Part shown: in pieces, positions 1-9,142 of the stretch
Layout of the letters: every line of letters begins with the position of its first letter
Numbering within the stretch: position 1 is the stretch's first letter
Source: Thermoguttaceae bacterium
GTDB lineage: Bacteria; Planctomycetota; Planctomycetia; Pirellulales; Thermoguttaceae
Assembly (NCBI GenBank): GCA_017939795.1
Contig: JAGBAA010000081.1
Location: 1 to 64,000 of the forward strand
Reading direction: 5' to 3'
DNA: 64,000 bases
Position numbers and translations under genes: made by a program
Notes under the pieces: generated by a model
Told to the model about the DNA's origin: nothing
Databases searched by the model: none
What the model saw: only the letters and a program-made list of their open reading frames with translations

Positions 1-157
1 AAAAGCGGCAAAGGTCACTGCGTTCCCGTATTGCCGCACTCCATATCGGACCACCCCGCCAAGGGAGGGGAAATTTTGCCGGATCGCTCCGCGCTGTGTC
101 GTCTGCTGCGCGGGCGGCTCCGCCTCGCCTCGCGCTGCCGACGCCCCTGCGCTCCGC

Positions 158-1060
158 TTAATTCCCTGGAGCTGGATCTGCCAGAACTATGCGGAAGCCC
201 AGGAAGTTGCCCCGACCGCCCGGAACGACGCAGTTCCGGTTCGCGGAGCGGCAGTCCCCGGCGTCGCCGTCCCAGCCGCCGCCGCGGAAGACCCGGTACG
301 AGCCGCTATTAGGGCCTGTCGGGTCGCTCGTTGGCGACTCAGTGTAGTAGTCTGAGGCATACCAGTCCGAACACCACTCCCAAACGTTACCGTGCATGTC
401 TTTAAGACCCCACTCGTTCGCTTTCTTCTGACCAACCGGGTGAGTTTTACTTCCGCTGTTGCCGTAGTACCAAGCCATCGCGTCAAGGTCCCCTGCATGC
501 GCTCCCGTCGTACCCGCCCGACACGCATACTCCCACTGCGCCTCCGTCGGGAGACTTACCTGAACGCCAAGTTTCGATGAAAGTTGCTCGCAAAATGTCC
601 TGCTCTCTTCCCAATTCACATAGTAAATTGGATACTCGGCTCCTTCGCCATACAGCGACCAGTCTGGATCCGCCTTGTCCCGCTGCTGTCGGACGGTCGT
701 CCCCATCACGCTCTGCCACATCGCCTGCGTCACTTCCGTCTCAAGCATCCAGAAACCACGCGTAAGCGTCACGCTGTGCTGCGTTTCGTCATCGTCCCGG
801 CCCGGCTCGCTGGAAGGACTCCCCATCAGGAACGACCCCGCAGGACACCAGCGGAAAGCGTACTCGATGCCATCCACTGTCTTTACCATGCGGTCGCCGG
901 CTTTGCGGGCCGTCCCGGAATCTTCCGGCTCGAGCTCCGCCGTTTCCCGCGTAATTTTCCCTGACTCATCAATGACGATCTCCGGATAGCTCTGCTCCTG
1001 CGCCCCGGCAGTCAGAACAAAAGAAAACAAAAACAGGAACGCAAACAGAATACGCTTCAT
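158..1060 (-). CDS. Secreted FGE/SUMF1-family (formylglycine-generating-enzyme-like) protein
   Basis: A 300-residue protein. The start at 1060 is chosen because an AGGAGG site lies just upstream and the first ~20 residues form a signal peptide (MKRILFAFLFLF..., ending TAGA-QEQ); a longer in-frame start at 1117 would overlap the promoter. The mature part carries FGE-sulfatase-family hallmarks: 'GSFLMGS' followed by acidic residues, 'LPTEAQWEYACRAG', 'DMHGNVWEWCSDWY' and a C-terminal 'FRGGGWDGDAGDCRSANRN' block ending in 'GFRIVL'. The family includes true sulfatase activators (Cys to formylglycine) and many relatives of unknown role. Two cysteines flank the RSANRN motif, but their spacing does not let me assign the catalytic copper-binding pair, so activity is unproven. 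The protein is predicted to act outside the cytoplasm. It stands alone under its own sigma70-type promoter. Confidence 0.88.
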   Translation of the reverse strand: MKRILFAFLFLFSFVLTAGAQEQSYPEIVIDESGKITRETAELEPEDSGTARKAGDRMVKTVDGIEYAFRWCPAGSFLMGSPSSEPGRDDDETQHSVTLTRGFWMLETEVTQAMWQSVMGTTVRQQRDKADPDWSLYGEGAEYPIYYVNWEESRTFCEQLSSKLGVQVSLPTEAQWEYACRAGTTGAHAGDLDAMAWYYGNSGSKTHPVGQKKANEWGLKDMHGNVWEWCSDWYASDYYTESPTSDPTGPNSGSYRVFRGGGWDGDAGDCRSANRNCVVPGGRGNFLGFRIVLADPAPGN

Positions 1061-1108
1061 GAATTTCCTCCTGCTTTTCAATGGATAATAAAATCTGATG
1101 GTATGTGC

Positions 1109-1137
1109 ATGATACACCAGAAATAGAATTCTGTCAA
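1109..1137 (-). promoter_or_regulatory. Sigma70-type promoter of the FGE-like gene
   Basis: On the minus strand TTGACA (1137-1132), a 17-base spacer and TATCAT (1114-1109) lie about 50 bases upstream of the chosen start codon at 1060. This is a near-consensus promoter, and it argues against the upstream in-frame ATG at 1117, which falls inside it. Confidence 0.75.
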
Positions 1138-1253
1138 GGGATACATAGAGGATGTTTTATTAAAAAACAAAAACAATTCCCAAAAGATAATATTATTTCA
1201 TCTTTTGACGTCTGTGCCGGTTACAGGCACAGTGTCCATTTCCGTAAGGAAGA

Positions 1254-1300
1254 ATAAAAAAGACCTCACGCTGTTGAGTTTCACAGCATGAGGCCTTTTC
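1254..1300 (-). terminator. Rho-independent terminator after the porin gene
   Basis: Read on the minus strand, a stem pairs GCCTCATGCTGTG with a matching CAGCGTGAGGTC arm around a short loop. A run of six T follows (A-run at 1256-1261 on the plus strand). It lies ~50 bases past the porin stop codon. Confidence 0.8.
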
Positions 1301-1350
1301 CGCATGATCCATAGCCGCGGAGCGCGGCAGAGTCTAAAAACGGACCGGGG

Positions 1351-2877
1351 TCAGATCTTGAACATCGAGCAGATCATGAAGACGTGGGAGTCAACAGTCC
1401 GGACGCCAACGTATTCCGTCTCGAAGTACTGGTACTCAAAGCCGAGGTTGAGCGATTTCGTCAGGTCGCGCGAAATATTCGTGTAGATGAAATGGTTTTT
1501 GCCCTTCATTCCCTGACAGAGGGTCGAATTCCACGGATCGTCGATCGAGTAGCCGATCGAGTAGTGCAGTTCCGGCGTGATGTCCCACCCGAACGCGAAC
1601 CAGCCGCCGGTCGAACCGACATTTTCGCGCGTCTGCGTGTTCAGATCCTGCATGATGCCGGCACAGTTGACCGCGTGAAGCTCCCCGGTGAAGAATTCCC
1701 CAAGGAAGAAGAACCGGTCGGTAAACTGGATCTTCGTATCTGCGGTGAATGCCCAGGAAGTCCGATGAAATTCGTCGCCCTGCATGACGTACTCTTTGTC
1801 GCCGATCTTCGCTCCGACCGCGAAAAGTGCGCTTTTCCAGAGGTCGTTTTTCGTAAATGTACGCTCAAACCGGAGCTGGAATTCCGGATAGCGTCCCATT
1901 TTCCCCTGGTATGCGAGGCCATTTGCGTCGGTGAAATTCGAGGTACTCGAACTCAGTACGCACGTCTGAACGGCAAACCGGCCGTTGTGCTGCTTGAAGT
2001 ATCGGTCGAAACGGACCATGGGACGCCGAAAACCGAAGTTTCCGCCGCCGGCACCGAATCCCCAGTTCAAAACCGTGGGGTAGAACGGGCTGAGGAGTTC
2101 CCAGGTCTGCCCCATCAGGAACATGAATTCGTCGCTCTGAAGCTGAATGTACGCCTTACGCAGCTCCACGTCCGCCTCATTCTCAAAGACGTACGTGTTC
2201 TGGAAGTCCATCTCAAAAACGCCCGTCGCCCGGACTCCCGGCATACTCGCGATCTCCGGCGCCGTCACGTTCAGCCCCAGACGGGTCGATTTCATGTCGA
2301 AATACGTGTGGCTCCGGTCCTCATTCTTGACCCAGATGGGATAGTCGCCCGGATAGAGCGAGTTCGTCTCGTGCGTCCCCGTCAGCCAGAACCAGACGTA
2401 GGGGGTGAACGTGAACGCATCTTTGTTCCACTGCCAGTTTTTGTAGCGCGCCAGTTCCGCCTCAAGGTCATCCTGCGCCATGTTCAGCATGATGGAATCA
2501 TAGTCGCTCACGACGGAGACCAGCCGATCCTTTTTCTCAAGATCCAGAACCGGCAGGGACGGCAGGTCCTCCGACTCCGCCCCGGTCTTTGCATCAGAAA
2601 CAGCAGCCGGTGCGTCCGAAGAGACGGCCCCCATGCCCAACGAAAGAGAAGAAGCCCCTCCCTCCGACGCAGAAGTTCCCGAAGAGGTTTCCGTCTGCGC
2701 CTCTGCGATCTGCTGACGCAGCGTTTCGTTCTCCCTCTCCATCTGTTCCAGACGCTGGCCAAATTCTTCCGCAGTCATCTGCCCCCAGGAGGAGGAAACG
2801 CTGCCGAGTGAGCAAATGCACGCCGACAAAAGGAGAGAACTCCAAATATTCCGATTGAAAAAATGGATCCGTTTCAC
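1351..2877 (-). CDS. DcaP-like outer-membrane porin
   Basis: About 508 residues from a GTG at 2877. That start is preferred because it begins directly with a signal peptide (basic KRIHFFNRN, then a hydrophobic stretch ending SSSWGQ); the reading frame stays open to 3066 with no signal sequence or ribosome site there. After cleavage comes a short coiled coil (residues ~35-60, heptads with Glu/Gln/Leu), a Ser/Ala-rich linker, then a barrel domain with alternating aromatic strands. Phrases such as 'MKSTRLGLNVTAPE', 'LRKAYIQL' and 'FLMGQTWELLSPF' match the DcaP-like trimeric porin pattern, in which an N-terminal coiled coil precedes a 16-strand barrel. The last residues end hydrophobically (SMFKI), as usual for barrels. 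Role: diffusion of small, probably anionic or dicarboxylate-like solutes across the outer membrane; the substrate is not readable from sequence. Confidence 0.82.
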   Translation of the reverse strand: MKRIHFFNRNIWSSLLLSACICSLGSVSSSWGQMTAEEFGQRLEQMERENETLRQQIAEAQTETSSGTSASEGGASSLSLGMGAVSSDAPAAVSDAKTGAESEDLPSLPVLDLEKKDRLVSVVSDYDSIMLNMAQDDLEAELARYKNWQWNKDAFTFTPYVWFWLTGTHETNSLYPGDYPIWVKNEDRSHTYFDMKSTRLGLNVTAPEIASMPGVRATGVFEMDFQNTYVFENEADVELRKAYIQLQSDEFMFLMGQTWELLSPFYPTVLNWGFGAGGGNFGFRRPMVRFDRYFKQHNGRFAVQTCVLSSSTSNFTDANGLAYQGKMGRYPEFQLRFERTFTKNDLWKSALFAVGAKIGDKEYVMQGDEFHRTSWAFTADTKIQFTDRFFFLGEFFTGELHAVNCAGIMQDLNTQTRENVGSTGGWFAFGWDITPELHYSIGYSIDDPWNSTLCQGMKGKNHFIYTNISRDLTKSLNLGFEYQYFETEYVGVRTVDSHVFMICSMFKI

Positions 2878-3743
2878 GGTGAATTCCAATACCGTTTCCT
2901 GAAGATCCGGTCCATCTCCAGGCAGCAAACAGGATGCGGGACCGGACATAGATTTGCACCAGAGTCCAGACCTGCATTGAATCAACATTTCACAGAATGG
3001 TCTGTCTTTCCGTACCGTAGAAAGAAAACCATCCATTCCCGTTTTCGGTAGAAAGGAAAGTTCCACTTAAAAGAAAGTTCCGGTTTAGACAAAATATTCC
3101 GGATCTATGTTTTGAAACGAAACTGCGGGATTTTCTTTCATCTTTTTCCAAAAAAGCAAAAGTTTTCCCATTTTTTTTATTTTACCATTTGCAAATGGCA
3201 ATTTTGTATGATAGAATAAATTAGGTAAAGATTTCCAGTTGCGGAGAATCCAGAGAATTTTCATTCCTGAAGGTAAAAGGAAGGAGAATTCCCGAGATCC
3301 GCCAGAGATCTCTCCCCGCAAAACGAGATTGAAAATGGGTTCGCAACCAAAGCTCCCATCTGAAAAGCTCGAAAATCTGCGAATTTTTATTTTTTGAGGG
3401 GATGCAGAAGAGATTTTTGAAGATCTTCATGGATTTTTGTCGTTTTTTTAGAAAAATTTGGAAAAAATTCAGAAAAAAGAACGCAGCATGGAAAACAAGG
3501 GGTTGAAGAAAATCTTTGACCTGATAAAATAAGAAAGGATCGGTTTCCTGCTTCGAGTCAGTTCGCGCGCGATCCGGAAGCTGCCGCAAAAGAGAGAATT
3601 GCGGCGGTTCATGAAGATGATCTCCGGTTTCCGCATAAAACATTCATTCAGGGAACACAGTTTTTGAGGTATGCCTCCGTTTCGGAAAGGTTTCCACCCG
3701 GCGGCGGATCTGAACGCCTCAGGAATGCAGGGACAGGCAGATT
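2878..3743. other. AT-rich intergenic region, no supported gene
   Basis: These ~870 bases separate the minus-strand porin from the plus-strand TPR operon. Short frames here lack ribosome sites and have no recognisable domains. Visible elements are a 14-base perfect palindrome CCATTTGCAAATGG (3185-3198), an overlapping candidate promoter (3189-3217), two copies of GAAAGTTCC near 3051-3090, and a small stem GAGATC/GATCTC near 3294-3314. The region probably holds the divergent promoters of porin and TPR operon and a long leader. Confidence 0.5.
3189..3217 (+). promoter_or_regulatory. Candidate promoter overlapping a palindrome, upstream of the TPR operon
   Basis: TTGCAA (3189-3194), 17-base spacer, TAGAAT (3212-3217). 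The -35 hexamer sits inside the perfect palindrome CCATTTGCAAATGG (3185-3198), which could be an operator. If it drives the TPR operon, the leader would be ~520 nucleotides. Confidence 0.45.
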
Positions 3744-6700
3744 ATGAAGGGATTGAATTCATTTTTGGCACGGCGCAGCCGAAATGCGGATCTTCGGCTC
3801 GGTTTCACGTTTCCGGCGATGATCTTGTCCGCGGTTTTCGCAAATTGCACGGCAATTCCGTATTTTCCGGGTCTTGAGACTGCGGTATATGCGGAAGATC
3901 CCCTGGCGGCAGACGCGGAATTCAACGGCAACATGGCACTGACTACCGGCGGCGAATACGAGATCGCCCGTGACGGCTGGGAAGAATTCCTTCGAAAGTA
4001 CCCGGAAAACAGTCAGCGGGCTTACGCAGAATACTATCTGGCGGTCTGCCAGCAGCAGACGGGAGAATTTGCGAAAGCGGAAAAAACGTTCCAGAAAATT
4101 CTTGCGGAAGGTGAATTCCCCAACCAGGATGAGGCCGTTCTTTTCCTTGGAAAGACGTTCCTGAAGCACGCAGTCTCGCTCCCGATCCAGCAGACGGGAA
4201 GCCGACGCGGTACCGTCAACACAGTGGCGGACAGAACTTACGCCATCACGCAGGAAGCAGCGGCACTCTGCCGAATGGCGATCCAGCAGTTTCAGACGAT
4301 CCGTGCGTCTTTCCCGGACAGCAAGTACCGGATGGACGCCTCCTACCAGGAAGCACTGGCGTACATTCAGCTCGGAAATTACGAAAATGCGCTCGGCGAT
4401 CTGAAACTGGTCGTCGCGACGCAGCATTTTGAAGAGCAGGATCAGGCACTCTATACGCTGAGTGAAGTTTACCTTAACCTTCAGCAGCCGGATGAAAAAA
4501 GTGCGATGGTGACGCTCCAGACGCTCATTTCGCGTGATCCGGAGACGGCCCTGAAGCTCAAAGCCCAGCGTCTTCTCGGCGATATTTATTTCCGGCTCGG
4601 CGACCATGCGCTGGCGGCGGAACAGTTTGACGAGATCTGGTCCTCGAAAGCATACGCTCCCCTGCTCGATCCGGAGAAGAAAAGCGCTCCGGCGGTGAAC
4701 CTTGCGTTTTTCTGCTACCGTACTGCCGAAACGTACGTGAAACTGGAACGCTACGAGGAGGCCGTCGGCATGTTCGGACGGATCGTGGAAAAATTCCCGG
4801 CCAGTACTGTTCACCTTCATGCGTGCTATCAGAAAGCGCTCACGATGAAGAAGTTCAACGAGAATCTCCCCGAGGGAGCAGAACCGTACGATGCGGAAGA
4901 ATGCCGCAAACTCTGGGAACGCACTGCCAAAGAAACGGATCCCAAAAAAGACCGGGCACTTCGGAATCATGCAGTTCACCAGCTCGTGCTGCTTCACCTG
5001 CGGAACGATTCGGCAAAACTTGCACTGAAAACGCTTGAGCAGGTCCCGGAAAAGCAGTGGACCAAAACGCTGCTTCGCGACCATGCGGACATCCTTGCGG
5101 CAAATGGACGCATTGACGAAGCGGTCGCCGTGTACCGGCAGCTTTTCGGACTCTACCAGAAACCGGGGACGCTCATCCTGGGAGCGGATGCCATGCTTCA
5201 GGCGGTCCGTCTCCGCGCACTGAAAGAAGATCATGCCGAAGTGATCCACCTTTCGGGTGAAGTGATCCTTTGGGACGCCTTCACTCGGCTTCCGGAACGA
5301 ATGCAGATCGAATTCCTGGAAGAAAATACGATGGCGTTTTTCCGCTCCGGCGACTATGCGGGAGCACGTGACGGCGGCAAACAGCTTCTGGAAAAATTCC
5401 CCGAGTCCGATGAACGCGACAGCTGGAAAGTCCTGACGGCGCACGCCTACCAGAAAGACGGACAGTATCGCGACGGATTCCGGTTCATTCTGGAAAACAT
5501 GAGATCCGTGTCGAAGGACTCGACGGAAAGTGTGGAACTGCGGCACCTTCTGGGAGTCTGCTATCGCGAGTACGCGCAGTCGAAAAAGAGCGAAAAACTG
5601 CGTAAAAAATACTTCGGAAGAGCGCAGACGCACCTGATCAAAGCGAAAAACGCCGCGCGCAGGATGGATTATGCGGCACTCGACGTGCTCTACTATGATC
5701 TGTCTCTGGCCTATTTCCAGACGAAAGACTACGAAAAGTGCGTGAAGAACCTTGGATTTGGTCTGAAGCGATTCCCCGACTCCGACATTTCGCCCCAGCT
5801 GCTTTTCCTGAAGGGCCGATGCGAGATCGAAATGGAAAAACTCCAGAAAGCCGCGAAGACTTTCGAGTCCTTCACGAAACGTTTCCCGGAAGATCCCAAC
5901 TGCCCGGAAGCCGGACTTCTGGCCTCGCAGTGCTTCCTGAAGCTGGATCAGACCGAAAAAGCGGTCGAGATCGCCAAAGCGATGGCGAAACGATTCCCCA
6001 AATCAGATTACTCGGAACGCGGAGCCAATGTGCAGGCGATCGCCGCGATGGAATCGAAAGACTTTGATTCCGCGATCGAAGCGTGGAACGTGATCCTGGA
6101 ATCCGACGCAAAAGAATTTCAGACGCTGAAGCCGGAAGCAAAGTACGAGATCGCCTGCTGCCTGTTCGAAAAGGAAGCGTATGCGGATGCGGAAAAAACA
6201 CTGAGCGAGCTTTTCGAAGAGTATCCGGAATGGGATTCGATGGAACGGGCGTTCAATCAGATGGTGCGTGTCCTCATGGCGCAGAAGAAACTGCAGGAAG
6301 CGCAGGATCTTCTGGCAGACATGCATGGAAAATTCCCTGAAAGCGTTCTGCTCCGCTCGCTCTACTTCCAGCTGGGAACGCTCTGGTACTCGGAAGGCAA
6401 AATGCCGGAAGCCAATCAGATGTTCCGCCGTGTCCTGAACGAGACGCCGAAAGATCCGGAAGACGAAGGCGATTTCCTGCACAGAAATTCTGAACTGAAG
6501 CTCGCGTGGACGATCTTCAACACCGAAGAGTACCAGGAGACCGAATCGTTCATCCGCTCCCTGGAACTGGAACCGAAACTGGATGCGGAGATCTCTGACG
6601 AGGAGAAAGCTGAGATCCTCGCGAATCGTGCAGAACTGCGCTACCTGCTGGGAATGACGCACTACTTCCTGCGCAATCCGAGCCAGGCACTCAAGGAACT

Positions 6701-7226
6701 GCACGAGATCCGCAAAGATGGCGCACTCAAAAAGATCTTCGCAGAAAACGCTCTGGAAATGTGCATCCAGATCTACGAAGAGACCGAAAAATGGGAATCC
6801 GTGCTCAAATACGGTGCCGAATTCTGTGAGATCTACCCGCAGTCGGCTGGTGGTCTGCGCACAAATTTCAAGATGGCGAAAGCGTATTTCCGGCTTCAGA
6901 ACATGGAAGAGGCTCTCGCTAAATGTGAAGCGATCATCGCGGCAAACGATGCCGTCTTCACGCACCAGACGCTTTTCCTGAAAGGAGAGATCCTTTTTGC
7001 TCAAAAGCAGTACCAGAAAGCGATCCAGATCTTCTACCAGGTCATCTACGGCGTAGAAGACGAGAAACTGCAGGCCGACGCAATGTTTGAAACTGCACAG
7101 TGCTTCGAGGCGCTTGGGAAAAAGGATAAAGCACTGACCCACTACAGGGACCTGCTCCAGAAGTTCCCCAAATATGAAAAAGTGAAGCTGATTCGGCGAA
7201 AGATGAAGAAACTTCACGAAGATTGA
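3744..7226 (+). CDS. Giant secreted tetratricopeptide-repeat (TPR) protein
   Basis: 1,160 residues. The N-terminus has a basic stretch and a hydrophobic segment (residues ~22-50, ending near AVYAED) consistent with export to the periplasm or anchoring. The rest is helical TPR repeats throughout, with recurrent 'A.YYLA', 'G.Y..A...', 'F.KFP.S' and 'ALYTLSEVYLNLQQPDEKS' patterns and many Tyr/Ala/Pro positions at repeat boundaries (for example residues ~60-130, 200-260, 700-860, 1060-1150). No enzyme domain is visible. TPR arrays bind other proteins. It is the first gene of a plus-strand operon with ExbB, ExbD and a toroid membrane protein, so an envelope scaffold that partners the ExbB/ExbD motor is a reasonable inference. 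The next gene begins 156 bases downstream. Confidence 0.85.
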   Translation: MKGLNSFLARRSRNADLRLGFTFPAMILSAVFANCTAIPYFPGLETAVYAEDPLAADAEFNGNMALTTGGEYEIARDGWEEFLRKYPENSQRAYAEYYLAVCQQQTGEFAKAEKTFQKILAEGEFPNQDEAVLFLGKTFLKHAVSLPIQQTGSRRGTVNTVADRTYAITQEAAALCRMAIQQFQTIRASFPDSKYRMDASYQEALAYIQLGNYENALGDLKLVVATQHFEEQDQALYTLSEVYLNLQQPDEKSAMVTLQTLISRDPETALKLKAQRLLGDIYFRLGDHALAAEQFDEIWSSKAYAPLLDPEKKSAPAVNLAFFCYRTAETYVKLERYEEAVGMFGRIVEKFPASTVHLHACYQKALTMKKFNENLPEGAEPYDAEECRKLWERTAKETDPKKDRALRNHAVHQLVLLHLRNDSAKLALKTLEQVPEKQWTKTLLRDHADILAANGRIDEAVAVYRQLFGLYQKPGTLILGADAMLQAVRLRALKEDHAEVIHLSGEVILWDAFTRLPERMQIEFLEENTMAFFRSGDYAGARDGGKQLLEKFPESDERDSWKVLTAHAYQKDGQYRDGFRFILENMRSVSKDSTESVELRHLLGVCYREYAQSKKSEKLRKKYFGRAQTHLIKAKNAARRMDYAALDVLYYDLSLAYFQTKDYEKCVKNLGFGLKRFPDSDISPQLLFLKGRCEIEMEKLQKAAKTFESFTKRFPEDPNCPEAGLLASQCFLKLDQTEKAVEIAKAMAKRFPKSDYSERGANVQAIAAMESKDFDSAIEAWNVILESDAKEFQTLKPEAKYEIACCLFEKEAYADAEKTLSELFEEYPEWDSMERAFNQMVRVLMAQKKLQEAQDLLADMHGKFPESVLLRSLYFQLGTLWYSEGKMPEANQMFRRVLNETPKDPEDEGDFLHRNSELKLAWTIFNTEEYQETESFIRSLELEPKLDAEISDEEKAEILANRAELRYLLGMTHYFLRNPSQALKELHEIRKDGALKKIFAENALEMCIQIYEETEKWESVLKYGAEFCEIYPQSAGGLRTNFKMAKAYFRLQNMEEALAKCEAIIAANDAVFTHQTLFLKGEILFAQKQYQKAIQIFYQVIYGVEDEKLQADAMFETAQCFEALGKKDKALTHYRDLLQKFPKYEKVKLIRRKMKKLHED

Positions 7227-7382
7227 GTGACGCGGATCAACGGATCATGATGCCGACGACGGAGCACGATCCGTTTCTGTACGCCCGGCCGACGCAGGAA
7301 ATGGACCTTCATTCCCTGTTCGGCCTGAATTACTGGATGAGTTTAATTTCAAAAATATTTTTTCCTGATTTCAGGTGGAAAA

Positions 7383-8489
7383 ATGAAAAAGAGAAAATTC
7401 GTGTTCGCGTTCCTTCTTCTGTTGGTGACGGGATGGAGCTTCCATTTCCTCCTCCAAGAAAATATTTTAGCCGCGGAACAGATCTCGGCTGATGCCGCCG
7501 CGGATGCTGAAACCAACGCGGACGCTGAAACCGACGCGGACGCTGAAACCAACGCGGATGCTGAAACCGACGCGGACGCTGAAACCGACGCGGACGCTGA
7601 AACCGACGCGGATGCTGAAACCGACGCGGATGCTGAAACCGACGCGGACGCTGAAACCAACGCGGATGCTGAAACCGACGCGGACGCTGAAACCGACGCG
7701 GATGCTGAAACCGACGCGGACGCTGAAACCGACGCGGATGCTGAAATGGCCGCAGACACAAAAAACGGACAGGAATCCGCCAATAAGGAAACCAGTCTCG
7801 AGAAAAAACTTCTCTCGGCCTGGGAACTGACGGTTCGCGGCGGTGTTCTGATGATCCCGATCGGCTTCATGTCCATTCTGGTCCTCACGGTTGGTCTGGA
7901 ACGTTTCATTGCGCTTCGCCGGGGGGCGGTCCTTCCCCGAAGACTGCTGCACAATGTGGAGGCACAGGTCATTTCGAAAGCGGATCCTCGTGCCGTTTAC
8001 GCTCTTTGCTGCCGAAACCGGAGTGCTCTTTCCCGCGTCATGCAGGCTGCACTTTTCAAGAGCGGCCGTCCGATGAGTGAAGTTCAGAGTGCCCTGGAAA
8101 GCGCGAAAGAAAACGAAGCCAACCGTCTTTATGGTCCAGTCCGCCTTCTAGTACTCGCGGCCGCGGTGACGCCGCTGATCGGACTCCTCGGAACCGTCGT
8201 CGGGATGATCGAAGCATTCATGGCGACCGCATCGAGTGTCGGCATCCACAAAGCGGAAATGCTTTCCCAAGGCATCTACACGGCCCTGGTCACGACATGC
8301 GCAGGTCTCGCGGTCGCGATTCCCGCCGCGATTTTGGCGCATTGGTATGAAGGCAAGATCCAGAAACTTTTCTATCGAATGGACCAGAAACTCGTGAATT
8401 TCACGGCATACCTGGAGAGTCTGGAAGGCAAGACGCGCCTGACGCCCACTCATTTCCGCAACTACGTCAAACAGAAGAACCAGAAATAG
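7383..8489 (+). CDS. exbB: MotA/TolQ/ExbB-family proton-channel protein with N-terminal acidic repeat
   Basis: 368 residues with an AGGTGG ribosome site. A signal-like hydrophobic segment (residues ~5-31) is followed by an acidic hexapeptide repeat (A-D-A-E-T-D/N, 14 copies, residues 40-123) and a linker. The conserved ExbB core comes next: a transmembrane helix at ~153-173 (ending GLERFIALRR), then the long 'TPLIGLLGTVVGMIEAF' helix and the final 'GIYTALVTTCAGLAVAIPAAILAHW' helix. The family forms a pentameric inner-membrane channel that couples proton flow to motion of TonB/TolA-type partners. The repeat would lie in the periplasm if the first segment is cleaved or spans the membrane. Ordinary ExbB/TolQ proteins (~220-245 aa) lack this N-terminal extension. 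The ExbD gene follows after 12 bases. Confidence 0.92.
   Translation: MKKRKFVFAFLLLLVTGWSFHFLLQENILAAEQISADAAADAETNADAETDADAETNADAETDADAETDADAETDADAETDADAETDADAETNADAETDADAETDADAETDADAETDADAEMAADTKNGQESANKETSLEKKLLSAWELTVRGGVLMIPIGFMSILVLTVGLERFIALRRGAVLPRRLLHNVEAQVISKADPRAVYALCCRNRSALSRVMQAALFKSGRPMSEVQSALESAKENEANRLYGPVRLLVLAAAVTPLIGLLGTVVGMIEAFMATASSVGIHKAEMLSQGIYTALVTTCAGLAVAIPAAILAHWYEGKIQKLFYRMDQKLVNFTAYLESLEGKTRLTPTHFRNYVKQKNQK
7500..7751 (+). repeat. 18-bp tandem repeat, 14 copies, inside the exbB-like gene
   Basis: Fourteen consecutive units of GCGGAYGCTGAAACCRAC, in frame, encode Ala-Asp-Ala-Glu-Thr-Asp/Asn; the last unit ends ATGGCC. Units differ only at two positions (C/T in the GAY codon, G/A in the last codon), so the array looks recently expanded. 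No stop codon arises in most frames, which creates long spurious frames on both strands here. Confidence 0.97.
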
Positions 8490-8501
8490 GCAGGTGATCC
8501 C

Positions 8502-8912
8502 ATGGCAGTAAAGATCCGAAAAGGAAACGCACTGGCCAGCCTGAGCATTACGCCGCTGATCGATGTCGTGTTTCTGCTTCTCATTTTCTTCCTCGTCGCC
8601 ACGAAATTCGATGAGGAAGACACAGGACTGGATATTCAGCTTCCGCACGCGGCAGAAGCGGTCCCGATCTGGTCTCAGCCCAAATCGCTGGTCATCAACA
8701 TCACACGCAGCGGCGAGTACTTCATCGCCGGCGTGAAACGGACGGTCCCGGAAATGGAAGAACTGCTTCAGGGAGCGTGGGAAAATCCGAAAGAGGATTC
8801 CTCCGTCGTCATCCGCGGAGACGAACGCGCCCCGTTCGGAGCTGTCGTCGGTGCCGTGGACCTATGCCAAAAACTTGAGCTGAACTACTCAACCATCACG
8901 CGGGAAGAGTAA
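8502..8912 (+). CDS. exbD: ExbD/TolR-family proton-channel partner
   Basis: 136 residues. The N-terminus is short and cytoplasmic; one transmembrane helix at ~16-37 (SITPLIDVVFLLLIFFLVATKF) contains the family's conserved membrane aspartate (D21), which carries protons through the ExbB pore. The periplasmic domain shows the usual ExbD pattern: 'LDIQLPHA', 'LVINITRSGEYFI', 'VVIRGDERAPFGAVVGAVDLC'. Length is normal for the family. Translation probably starts from an AGGTGATCCC site 12 bases after the ExbB stop, so the two are co-expressed. The toroid protein downstream is the likely energy-transducing partner. Confidence 0.95.
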   Translation: MAVKIRKGNALASLSITPLIDVVFLLLIFFLVATKFDEEDTGLDIQLPHAAEAVPIWSQPKSLVINITRSGEYFIAGVKRTVPEMEELLQGAWENPKEDSSVVIRGDERAPFGAVVGAVDLCQKLELNYSTITREE

Positions 8913-8966
8913 ACGCTGCGTCTCTCTCAACCGGGGATCTTCGGAAAGATCCGCGGCAAAAGACCA

Positions 8967-9006
8967 CCGGCAGAAGGATCTCCGGCAGAAGGATCTCCGG
9001 CGAAAG
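8967..9006 (+). repeat. 15-bp direct repeat (two copies plus a partial)
   Basis: CCGGCAGAAGGATCT occurs at 8967-8981 and 8982-8996, followed by a partial CCGGCGAAAG. It lies between exbD and the toroid gene. No function is evident. Confidence 0.85.
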
Positions 9007-9142
9007 TATCCTCAGAAAAATGATCCTGAAGCCAGAGTGCGCCCAATGGAAAACGATCAGGATCCACGAAATGGTCCGGGAGAGATCGGAGCTCTCCCTT
9101 CAGAAAAACGTCAGACATCAGGAATCAAAGGAAGTTTTCAAA

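Noticed and set aside
1-157. A gene fragment at the left edge
   Set aside because: No frame has a ribosome site or recognisable sequence; a weak GCGGCAA/TTGCCGC inverted repeat (about 5-37) is the only structure.
3221-3643. A 140-codon minus-strand frame in the AT-rich gap
   Set aside because: It has no ribosome site and low-complexity Phe/Lys content from A/T tracts; it looks like intergenic DNA.
3759-5633. A 624-codon open frame on the minus strand
   Set aside because: It is antisense to the TPR gene, with shadow composition and no family.
7500-7751. A possible CRISPR array (regular short repeats)
   Set aside because: The units are directly adjacent with no spacers and are translated in frame inside exbB.
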